In this document: piece by piece, positions 1 through 5,311 of the stretch | Position numbering within the stretch: position 1 is the stretch's first letter | Layout: every line of letters begins with the position of its first letter | NCBI GenBank assembly: GCA_017399325.1 | Contig: JAFQDY010000145.1 | Coordinates: forward strand, 1 to 6,274 | Source: Oscillospiraceae bacterium | GTDB lineage: Bacteria > Bacillota > Clostridia > Oscillospirales > Oscillospiraceae | Reading direction: 5' to 3' | DNA length: 6,274 nucleotides | Notes under the pieces: model-generated | What the model was told of the DNA's origin: nothing | Seen by the model: the letters and a program-made list of their open reading frames with translations, nothing else | Databases searched by the model: none | Position numbers and translations under genes: made by a program

Positions 1-840
1 ACCAAGAACACGCAAGTCAAGGTGACAATAGAATTCCCCATCACAGACAACATCAAAATGCTGCCAGTCGGGGCAAATATTCTCTGCATGAACCCGATTG
101 CCCGGCTGCAAGCCAAAACTCACATAGGACAGGCCCTCCAATGTTTTTGTTACATGGGGATCGTCTCCGTTGGCCAGTATACCATTGGACGAAAGTTCCG
201 CAAATTCTCTGAAGGATTTCTGCACATCTGCCAGGTCCTTGAAGTAGTCCAGATGATCGGCTTCCACATTCAAGATCACTGCCAAAGTGGGTGAGAAATT
301 CAGGAAAGAATCACAGTACTCACAACTTTCCAGCACGATGGTGTCGCCGTTGCCTACCCGGTGGCCTGCACCAAACAGAGGCAGATAACCGCCGATCATA
401 ACCGTGGGATCCCATTGAGCCTCCATCAGAATATGGGTCACCATAGATGTGGTAGTGGTCTTGCCGTGGGTGCCAGAAATGCAGACTGCATTCTTATATT
501 CCCGCATGATCACGCCCCAGGCCTGCGCCCGTTCAAACACAGGGATACCGGCGCTCCGGGCCGCCGCGATCTCCGGATTATCATTATGTGCCGCAGCGGT
601 GCGAATTACACAGTCAGCGCCCTGAATATTTTCCTCCTGATGACCGATATGGACGTGGATCCCCTTTGCGATCAACTCTTCTGTGGACACAGAAGCACTC
701 ATATCAGAGCCGGTAACCAACATTCCCATATCCTGCAGGACAAGGCCGAGGGGACGCATAGAAACGCCGCCGATACCTACCAGATGTACATGTTTGCCGG
801 GTTGTAAGAATGCGCGCAATTCATCATTTCTATTGTTCAC
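1..840 (-). CDS. murC: UDP-N-acetylmuramate--L-alanine ligase (MurC), N-terminal 280 residues, cut by window edge
   Basis: MurC is the cytoplasmic ATP-dependent ligase that joins L-alanine to UDP-MurNAc, the first amino-acid addition in peptidoglycan precursor synthesis. The frame is open from a GTG at 838-840 to the left edge, exactly 280 codons. Visible features: an N-terminal Rossmann-like UDP-sugar-binding domain with HLVGIGGVSM (residues 19-28) and GSDMS (44-48); the Mur ligase central ATPase domain with P-loop SGTHGKTTTT (122-131); the acidic metal/substrate motif ESCEYCDSFL (171-180), typical of clostridial MurC; and NVEADHLD (191-198). The C-terminal ligase domain lies outside the window, since the family is usually about 450-480 residues. 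The GTG is chosen because it has a GGGAGG 9 nt upstream, precedes the Rossmann strand by about 18 residues, and no in-frame ATG occurs before the conserved glycine-rich motif. The gene has its own promoter and is separated from the upstream gene by a strong terminator. Family assignment is very secure. Confidence 0.96.
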   Translation of the reverse strand, partial: MNNRNDELRAFLQPGKHVHLVGIGGVSMRPLGLVLQDMGMLVTGSDMSASVSTEELIAKGIHVHIGHQEENIQGADCVIRTAAAHNDNPEIAAARSAGIPVFERAQAWGVIMREYKNAVCISGTHGKTTTTSMVTHILMEAQWDPTVMIGGYLPLFGAGHRVGNGDTIVLESCEYCDSFLNFSPTLAVILNVEADHLDYFKDLADVQKSFREFAELSSNGILANGDDPHVTKTLEGLSYVSFGLQPGNRVHAENICPDWQHFDVVCDGEFYCHLDLRVLG

Positions 841-849
841 TCAGGTATT

Positions 850-855
850 CCTCCC
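850..855 (-). promoter_or_regulatory. Ribosome binding site of murC, fixing a GTG start
   Basis: The minus strand reads GGGAGG, then 9 nt, then GTG at 840-838. This strong Shine-Dalgarno match supports the non-ATG start. Nearby ATGs at the beginning of the gene are out of frame. Confidence 0.8.
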
Positions 856-859
856 GAAG

Positions 860-891
860 TCAAATATTATAACCTTCAATCAAATATTATA
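860..891 (-). repeat. 12-bp direct repeat with 20-bp period in the murC promoter and leader
   Basis: The minus strand carries TATAATATTTGA twice, at 891-880 and 871-860, separated by 8 nt. The upstream copy supplies the -10 box of the predicted murC promoter. The downstream copy lies just past the expected transcription start. The period of about two helical turns would put both copies on the same face of the DNA. It could be a regulator site, a tandem weak promoter, or chance in AT-rich DNA. The repeat is read directly from the sequence; any function is inference. Confidence 0.5.
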
Positions 892-914
892 GTATATTAT
901 TGAATTATTTACAA
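886..914 (-). promoter_or_regulatory. Predicted sigma-A-type promoter of murC
   Basis: On the minus strand a -35 box TTGTAA (914-909) is followed by a 17-nt spacer and a perfect -10 box TATAAT (891-886). Transcription should start near 879, giving a leader of about 40 nt before the GTG at 840. It lies just downstream of the terminator of the preceding unit, so murC appears to be transcribed independently. Confidence 0.75.
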
Positions 915-956
915 CTATTATTTTGAATATCCCGAAATTAGAGCAGCCTTTCATAA

Positions 957-993
957 GAAAAAGCCACCGTAGTCTATGCCTACGGTGGCTTTT
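957..993 (-). terminator. Rho-independent terminator of the unknown membrane-anchored gene
   Basis: A perfect 14-bp inverted repeat (993-980 with 972-959, core GCCACCGTAG) encloses a 7-nt loop and is followed on the minus strand by a T-rich run (CTTTTTCTT). It begins 2 nt after the TAA of the gene ending at 996. The plus strand lacks a comparable T-run (TTTTGG), so it probably works mainly in the minus direction and insulates murC. Confidence 0.92.
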
Positions 994-995
994 GG

Positions 996-1799
996 TTACA
1001 CATATCGGTTTTCTAAGACACCGGTGATGAAAACAACTTTACTGTACCCTGTCACATAATAGTTCGGTTGCAGGTAGACCGTTTCGCCCGGTGCAAGTTT
1101 TTCAATCTTTACGCAGTGAGCAACGCCCCCTACATACATTCCGGGTGGCTCAACCCAGGATTTAAAGAAAATTTCTACATTAAAAACTGTGTTCTGCGCG
1201 TGATTTGTTACAGATAACAGCCCCAGATCACTGTCAGAAGCCGAGATGTCCAGTTCGGCGTTACCCATGCTTGCAGACGCAAATTGCCATCCTGCGCAGT
1301 CGGTAATTTCTCCCTGCAGAGACTTTGCGCAGTTTCGTTCAATCAGCAAAACCTTGCCGCCGGACGGAATATGTTCCCCTAAGAAATTTAGGGTCATATC
1401 CGTAAATTTCAGTTCAATGTGCGCCTTACGAATGTGGTCATTCCCCACATTTTGAACCTCAAGCGCAAGTACATTGATCACTTCACGATCAGAGCCGTCT
1501 TCCAGAAAGCGGCCGTCGTAAAAAGCCAAAGCCTTGGCAACCAATGTTGTACCTGCAACCGGCATCGGAAAGTCATTTGTATACGCTTGGAGCATCTCCT
1601 CCGGTAGGATTTGGGCAGGTGCAGTCAGTTCTGTAACCTCGTTGGATACCCCGTATGGAAACAGAGCACCATCTGCAGAAATGTACATCACGGTGGCAAC
1701 TGCCACACTGCTGACAATTCCGGTAATCAGCAACATAATTCTGCTTAACCCCATTGTTTTATTTGGATTTCCATATCCTTCCTCCCTTTTGTAAAGCAT
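996..1799 (-). CDS. Uncharacterised membrane-anchored protein, single N-terminal TM segment
   Basis: I do not recognise a named family. The 267-residue frame has a short charged N-terminus (KREEG, KTMGLSR), one hydrophobic segment at about residues 21-41, then a region of about 225 residues that would lie outside the cytoplasm. No lipobox cysteine follows the hydrophobic segment, so it looks like a membrane anchor or uncleaved signal rather than a lipoprotein. The rest looks beta-rich, in two stretches: about 85-175 (VINVLALEVQNVG, then PSGGKVLLIERNC) and about 180-265 (LLSVTNHAQNTV, then LAPGETVYLQPNYYVTG). Each resembles the strand pattern of immunoglobulin-like folds. Three cysteines (157, 168, 229) could form a disulfide. 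Similar proteins may exist as hypotheticals in related Clostridia, but I cannot confirm that. The gene has its own promoter and terminator. The start is uncertain: the first ATG has no Shine-Dalgarno, Met16 at 1754 is an alternative, and a good site points to an out-of-frame ATG at 1774. Confidence 0.8.
   Translation of the reverse strand: MLYKREEGYGNPNKTMGLSRIMLLITGIVSSVAVATVMYISADGALFPYGVSNEVTELTAPAQILPEEMLQAYTNDFPMPVAGTTLVAKALAFYDGRFLEDGSDREVINVLALEVQNVGNDHIRKAHIELKFTDMTLNFLGEHIPSGGKVLLIERNCAKSLQGEITDCAGWQFASASMGNAELDISASDSDLGLLSVTNHAQNTVFNVEIFFKSWVEPPGMYVGGVAHCVKIEKLAPGETVYLQPNYYVTGYSKVVFITGVLENRYV
1745..1774 (-). other. Possible 9-codon leader ORF, or the true start displaced by a frameshift
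   Basis: The minus strand has GGGAGG (1786-1781), 6 nt, then ATG at 1774-1772. That is the best ribosome binding site and start pair in this transcript. The frame encodes MEIQIKQWG and stops at TAA (1747-1745). It overlaps, one frame off, the in-frame Met16 codon (1754-1752) of the membrane-anchored protein, so translation could be coupled. Adding one base in the short A-run at 1760-1757 would instead fuse this start directly to the large frame, giving a conventional short N-terminus before the transmembrane segment. Which alternative is true cannot be decided here. Confidence 0.4.
1781..1786 (-). promoter_or_regulatory. Strong Shine-Dalgarno sequence inside the annotated reading frame
   Basis: GGGAGG, within AAAAGGGAGGAAGG, lies at codons 5-7 of the long frame starting at 1799. 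It is correctly spaced (6 nt) from the ATG at 1774 but about 27 nt from in-frame Met16. Its presence argues that 1799 is not the real start. Confidence 0.6.
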
Positions 1800-1805
1800 A
1801 CCCTA

Positions 1806-1833
1806 ATTATAAAATGCTTTTCGGCTGAAACAA
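1806..1833 (-). promoter_or_regulatory. Predicted promoter of the membrane-anchored protein gene
   Basis: On the minus strand a TTGTTT -35 box (1833-1828), a 16-nt spacer and a perfect TATAAT -10 box (1811-1806) are visible. The expected transcription start falls at about 1799-1800. The ATG at 1799 would then be at or next to the mRNA 5' end, so it would be leaderless. This fits better with translation starting from the Shine-Dalgarno at 1786-1781. Confidence 0.6.
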
Positions 1834-1975
1834 GGGAACGATGTGGAACAATGGCGGTGAGATTGGAGAATCGTTTGACATTCTCCGCTTATAATCTGGT
1901 GGAAGAATTAGAAAAATGAAAAGGCCAGAATCTTTTTCATTCATTGAATGGAATTATGAAGAAAATTGAAAGGAT
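1834..1975. other. Intergenic spacer without a supported gene; two small palindromes
   Basis: This spacer separates the tRNA terminator from the promoter of the next unit. It contains a 7-bp inverted repeat (GGAGAAT at 1865-1871, ATTCTCC at 1880-1886, loop of 8) and a 13-bp palindrome CATTCATTGAATG at 1938-1950. On the plus strand TTGACA (1875-1880) and TATAAT (1890-1895) are only 9 nt apart, too close for a promoter. Short frames of 17-45 codons exist on both strands without convincing ribosome binding sites. I recognise no RNA family here. Confidence 0.5.
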
Positions 1976-2006
1976 ATAAAAAAGGACCGCCTTTCGGCGA
2001 TCCTTT
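1976..2006 (-). terminator. Rho-independent terminator of the tRNA-Gly transcript
   Basis: On the minus strand an 11-bp stem (2006-1996 with 1991-1981, one G.U pair) is closed by a GAAA tetraloop and runs into six T residues (1983-1978). It starts about 6 nt after the encoded CCA of the tRNA. Because no good terminator follows the YitT-like gene, it may also end transcripts reading through from that operon. Confidence 0.92.
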
Positions 2007-2012
2007 ATTCTT

Positions 2013-2088
2013 TGGAGCGGGTGACGAGGCTCGAACTCGCTACCTCCACCTTGGCAAGGTGGCGCTCTACCGGATGAGCTACACCCGC
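2013..2088 (-). tRNA. tRNA-Gly (anticodon GCC), CCA encoded
   Basis: The minus strand folds as a full cloverleaf. It has a 7-bp acceptor stem GCGGGTG/CACCCGC, a D arm bounded by GCTC/GAGC, an anticodon stem CCACC/GGTGG with loop TTGGCAA (anticodon GCC), a short variable loop, and a T arm with GTTCGAGCC. The discriminator base is U, as expected for bacterial glycine tRNAs. The 3' CCA is encoded at 2015-2013. The total is 76 nt including CCA, with no intron or anomaly. It reads the glycine codons GGC and GGU. Confidence 0.98.
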
Positions 2089-2091
2089 GGA

Positions 2092-2182
2092 ACAAGACGT
2101 ATTATAGCAAATTTTCGGCCGATGTCAATACCTTTTTTCATTTTTTATATCCGTCTTGTAAAATGTTTGCATTCTTTTACAA
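2092..2182 (-). repeat. Overlapping inverted repeats between the YitT-like stop codon and the tRNA
   Basis: Two inverted repeats share one segment. TTGTAAAA/TTTTACAA (2182-2175 with 2163-2156, loop of 11) covers the TAA of the YitT-like gene. ACAAGACG/CGTCTTGT (2159-2152 with 2099-2092) brackets the tRNA promoter. The middle segment can pair only one way at a time. The first hairpin is AT-rich and lacks a following T-run, so it is a poor intrinsic terminator. The repeats are seen in the sequence; any role is speculative. Confidence 0.3.
2101..2128 (-). promoter_or_regulatory. Near-consensus promoter of tRNA-Gly
   Basis: On the minus strand a perfect TTGACA (2128-2123) and a perfect TATAAT (2106-2101) are separated by 16 nt. 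The expected start near 2094 leaves only a few nucleotides of 5' leader before the tRNA at 2088. The strength suits a highly expressed stable RNA and shows the tRNA does not depend on readthrough from the upstream operon. Confidence 0.88.
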
Positions 2183-3040
2183 AGAATCCTTGGTATAGCG
2201 GGAAAAACCGTCTCCCAGTACTTGGTGAGCCTCCTGCATAATCACAAATGCGTTGGGGTCGATTTCGGAAACAATACGTTTCAAGTCAGCAACCTGTTGC
2301 CGTTTTACCGCGGTCAGGACAACCTTCATTTCCTCTCCGGTGTACGATCCCTCACCGTTTAAGAAGGTCGCACCACGGTCTAACTGTTTTCCGATTTGTC
2401 GGGCAATTTCGTCGTGCTGCTTTGTGATAATGAGAGCCACCTTTGAGTAATCAAAGCGGTAGACCACCGCATCAACGATCTGCCCCGTTACAAAAATTGC
2501 CACGCCGCTATATAAGGCAACCAGCACATTTTGAAATACGATTGCGGTCAAGATCACAACGCCGAAATCAAAACACATACAGATAAATCCGATGGGCGCA
2601 TTTCTGTATCGAAGTTTCAGCAACCGTGCCACAATATCCGAACCGCCTGTAGACGCGCCACTCATAAACACCAAACCCAAGCCGACGCCGCAAATCGCAC
2701 CGCCGTAAAGCGCGCCGATCAGCGGTTCCGTCTGCGGAACGGGAATAAAGGCAAACCCATCGATCAGGACAGACGACAAAAGCATACCAAGCAAAGAACC
2801 CACAAAGAACTTTTTACCGATCTTAATGCCCGCGATCAAAAATAGCGGAATGTTCAAAATCAAGGTAACCGTACCCACGCTGCCGCGGCCCAGTATATGG
2901 ACCACGGCCATAGCCAGACCGGAGAGGCCGCCGGCATTCAAGTTATTCGGCACCAAAAACAGATTGAAACCCAACGCAAAAAGCGCGCTTCCCAATGTAA
3001 TTTTGAGTATTGCTATCAAATGTTTGGTTATGGGTTTCAT
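2177..3040 (-). CDS. YitT family membrane protein (DUF161 repeats plus C-terminal DUF2179 domain)
   Basis: This is a 287-residue integral membrane protein of the YitT family, common in Firmicutes; its transport or signalling role is not established. Five to six hydrophobic segments lie between about residues 8 and 195. They include the family motifs NLNAGGLSGLAM (33-44) and GASTGGSDIVARLL (128-141), the glycine-rich signatures of the two DUF161 halves. The cytoplasmic C-terminus, about 200-280, matches the DUF2179 pattern: GATFLNGEGSYTG (223-235), KVVLTAV (239-245), then DPNAFVIMQEAHQVLGDGF (261-279). Length is normal, so the gene is probably intact. The ATG is supported by AGGAG 6 nt upstream, and this site overlaps the TAG of the preceding topoisomerase gene (gap 9 nt). 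That implies co-transcription and probable translational coupling. No functional link between YitT proteins and topoisomerases is known to me, so the shared operon may be incidental. Confidence 0.93.
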   Translation of the reverse strand: MKPITKHLIAILKITLGSALFALGFNLFLVPNNLNAGGLSGLAMAVVHILGRGSVGTVTLILNIPLFLIAGIKIGKKFFVGSLLGMLLSSVLIDGFAFIPVPQTEPLIGALYGGAICGVGLGLVFMSGASTGGSDIVARLLKLRYRNAPIGFICMCFDFGVVILTAIVFQNVLVALYSGVAIFVTGQIVDAVVYRFDYSKVALIITKQHDEIARQIGKQLDRGATFLNGEGSYTGEEMKVVLTAVKRQQVADLKRIVSEIDPNAFVIMQEAHQVLGDGFSRYTKDSL

Positions 3041-3046
3041 CGCAGT

Positions 3047-3051
3047 CTCCT
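3047..3051 (-). promoter_or_regulatory. Ribosome binding site of the YitT-like gene, overlapping the upstream stop codon
   Basis: The minus strand reads TAGGAGACTGCGATG. The TAG (3052-3050) that ends the topoisomerase A subunit shares bases with the AGGAG (3051-3047) that serves the next gene. Ribosomes terminating here would uncover or directly reuse the site, a classic coupling arrangement. Confidence 0.75.
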
Positions 3052-5299
3052 AAATGTCAAAACTGATTTGTTTTTCCGGCGTATCGGTTTCTTTCAAAAG
3101 CGCGCCGGCGGTGGGAATGTTCTTATTGCGATACCGACTTGCATTGGTAATGCCGCTGTTTTCCAGCAAGCACACTTCCTTAAGTTGCGCTTTCTTCTTC
3201 AGGCTCATAACTGACACGCCCTGGGTGTTCTTCGTGGTCTTGGGCATCAACTGTGCAGTGGACACAATGGCTGCGCGACCGTCGCTGGAGTAAAGAACGA
3301 TCTGCTTGTCTTCGTTCAGTACAATCGCAGAAACAAGCGGACTCTTATCGGAGAAGGCTGCGATCAGGCGGCGGCGATTGGTTTTCGTTTCGTATGCGCT
3401 TAGAGGCACCTTTGCGCCCTTACCGTTTTCAAAGAAAAATAAAACAAAGCCCTTATAATCTCCGGGCAGGACCACCTGCAGTACTGTCTCACCGGGATCC
3501 ATTCCCAATTTTTGAGGCAGGTAATCGCCCAGTTGGGATGCCTTGCCGTCATCGAAATCATTTAACCGGGTCTTATAACATTGATACATATTGGTAAACA
3601 CCAAAAGTTCTGCTTTGTTGGTGGTTTCCGTGGAGAAAGCAAGGCTATCACCTTCTTTGAACTTCTGTTCACCGGACATACGCAAAGACTGGGCAGTGAT
3701 CTTCTTGATATAACCTTCCCTGGAAACAAACAGAGTCACAGGATAATCGGGAATCTGCTCATCCTCGTCCTCATCCTGAATTTCCTCGGTTTCGTAAATG
3801 ATTTCTGTCTTTCTGGGTTTGCCGTACTTGGCAGCAACCTGTTCCAGTTCAGAAATAATGACATTTTTCAACTTCCGGGAACTGTTCAGGGTGCTTTGCA
3901 GGTCGGCAATATCCTTTTCCAAATCGCTGATGGCTTTGGTCTGCTTGAGAATGTACTCTTTGTTGATGTTACGCAGCTTGATTTCCGCCACATAATTGGC
4001 CTGGATCTCATCAATGCCAAAACCGATCATCAGGTTGGGAACGACTTCGCTTTCCAGTTCTGTTTCACGGATAATGCGAATTGCCTTATCGATGTCCAGC
4101 AGAATGCGTTCCAAGCCTTTCAGCAAGTGAAGCCGTTCCTGTTTCTTCTGGATATGGTAGTACAAACGGCGTCTGACACATTCTGTTCTCCAGGCAGTCC
4201 ACTCTTCCAATATCTCACCGATACCCATCACTCTGGGCATACCGGCAATAAGAATGTTGAAGTTACAGGCAAAACTATCCTGCAACGGTGTCAGCCGGAA
4301 CAATTTCTGCATCAATTTCTCCGGGTCAACGCCCCGCTTTAAATCGATAGTCAGTTTCAGGCCGCCCAAGTCAGTCTCGTCGCGCATATCCGCGATTTCT
4401 TTGATCTTGCCCACTTTGATCAGTTCTGCCACCTTATCCATAATCGCCTCAATAGCGGTGGAATAAGGAATTTCAGTGATCTCGATCACATTGGCAGACT
4501 TTACATAGTTCCATTTTGCCCGGAGTTTGAAACTGCCGCGACCAGTGGAATAGATCTCTCTTGTTACAACCTCGTCAAAGATCAGTTGGCCGCCGGTAGA
4601 GAAATCCGGGCCAGGCAGAGTCTCCAGAATATCGTGGTCCGGGTTGTTCATTAAGGCAATGGTAGTATTGCACACTTCTGCCAAATTAAACGAGCAGATG
4701 TTGCTGGCCATACCGACCGCAATACCCTGATTCGCCGACACCAGCACATTGGGGAATGTGGTGGGCAGCAAGGACGGCTCTTTCATGGTGGCGTCGTAAT
4801 TATCCACCATATCCACCGTATCGGCATCGATGTCCCGGAACAGTTCGTTGCAGAATCCGTCCAGTTTGGCTTCCGTGTAACGGGATGCCGCATAGGCCAT
4901 ATCCCGGGAATAGACTTTACCGAAGTTACCTTTGGAGTCAACAAAGGGGTGCAAAAGTGTCTCGTTGCCCTTTGCCAAACGGACCATCGTTTCATAGATC
5001 GCCGCATCGCCGTGGGGGTTCAGGCGCATTGTCTGTCCAACGATATTGGCGGATTTGGTTCTTCCGCCGGAGAGCAGACCCATCTTGTACATGGTGTACA
5101 GAAGTTTTCTGTGAGAAGGCTTAAAGCCGTCAATTTCAGGGATCGCGCGGGACACGATCACCGACATAGCATAGGGCATATAGTTGATTTCCAATGTTTC
5201 AGAAATCGCCTGCTCTGTTGTGGAGCCAACCAGTCCCACAATACCGTCGGTGTTGACTTTTTTTACTTTTTGTTCCGCATCTTTCTTCTTTCGTGCCAT
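3050..5299 (-). CDS. Type IIA DNA topoisomerase subunit A (divergent GyrA/ParC-like)
   Basis: This subunit cuts and rejoins the gate DNA duplex in an A2B2 topoisomerase. The catalytic tyrosine is Tyr141 in SRYTEAKL (139-146). Other landmarks are EIDGFKPSHRKLLY (55-68, winged-helix region), NPHGDAAIYE (94-103, the quinolone-determining region), GNFGKVYSRD (124-133), GIAVGMASN (192-200) and PDFSTGGQL (231-239). A long helical region at 380-490 fits the coiled-coil exit gate. An acidic linker (504-514) leads to a C-terminal beta-pinwheel (about 520-740) with repeated VTLFVSREG-like blades. At 749 residues it is shorter than typical GyrA. No QRRGGKG GyrA box is visible; NRRRL (641-645) is the nearest remnant. 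This suggests a relaxing or decatenating, ParC-like activity, but gyrase versus topoisomerase IV cannot be settled here. Compared with E. coli GyrA, the Ser83 position is Ala99 and Asp87 is Glu103. The ATG has GAGAGG 6 nt upstream and lies 12 nt after the B-subunit stop. Confidence 0.94.
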   Translation of the reverse strand: MARKKKDAEQKVKKVNTDGIVGLVGSTTEQAISETLEINYMPYAMSVIVSRAIPEIDGFKPSHRKLLYTMYKMGLLSGGRTKSANIVGQTMRLNPHGDAAIYETMVRLAKGNETLLHPFVDSKGNFGKVYSRDMAYAASRYTEAKLDGFCNELFRDIDADTVDMVDNYDATMKEPSLLPTTFPNVLVSANQGIAVGMASNICSFNLAEVCNTTIALMNNPDHDILETLPGPDFSTGGQLIFDEVVTREIYSTGRGSFKLRAKWNYVKSANVIEITEIPYSTAIEAIMDKVAELIKVGKIKEIADMRDETDLGGLKLTIDLKRGVDPEKLMQKLFRLTPLQDSFACNFNILIAGMPRVMGIGEILEEWTAWRTECVRRRLYYHIQKKQERLHLLKGLERILLDIDKAIRIIRETELESEVVPNLMIGFGIDEIQANYVAEIKLRNINKEYILKQTKAISDLEKDIADLQSTLNSSRKLKNVIISELEQVAAKYGKPRKTEIIYETEEIQDEDEDEQIPDYPVTLFVSREGYIKKITAQSLRMSGEQKFKEGDSLAFSTETTNKAELLVFTNMYQCYKTRLNDFDDGKASQLGDYLPQKLGMDPGETVLQVVLPGDYKGFVLFFFENGKGAKVPLSAYETKTNRRRLIAAFSDKSPLVSAIVLNEDKQIVLYSSDGRAAIVSTAQLMPKTTKNTQGVSVMSLKKKAQLKEVCLLENSGITNASRYRNKNIPTAGALLKETDTPEKQISFDI

Positions 5300-5311
5300 T
5301 TGGAACCTCTC

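Noticed and set aside
361..807. 148-codon plus-strand frame
   Set aside because: It is antisense to murC, whose P-loop and other motifs are unmistakable on the minus strand.
1875..1895. Plus-strand TTGACA and TATAAT close together
   Set aside because: The spacing is only 9 nt, far below the 16-18 nt needed for a sigma-A promoter, and no plus-strand gene follows.
1851..1919. 22-codon plus-strand frame (MAVRLENRLTF...) and a 17-codon frame at 1916-1969 (MKRPESFSF...)
   Set aside because: The first reads somewhat like protein, but both lack a convincing ribosome binding site and promoter and are too short to separate from chance.
1807..1944. 45-codon minus-strand frame in the spacer (starts MNEKDSG), plus a 10-codon frame MKKILAFSFF at 1940
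   Set aside because: No ribosome binding site or promoter. The longer frame is low-complexity and runs into the promoter of the next gene. The short one resembles the start of a signal peptide but stops at once.
2156..2182. Hairpin at the stop of the YitT-like gene as an intrinsic terminator
   Set aside because: The 8-bp stem is nearly all A-T, the loop is 11 nt and GACGG follows rather than a T-run. The strong terminator after the tRNA is the more likely end point.
3581..4342. 253-codon open frame on the plus strand
   Set aside because: It lies entirely antisense to the topoisomerase A subunit, whose conserved motifs prove the minus-strand frame. It shows no family motif.
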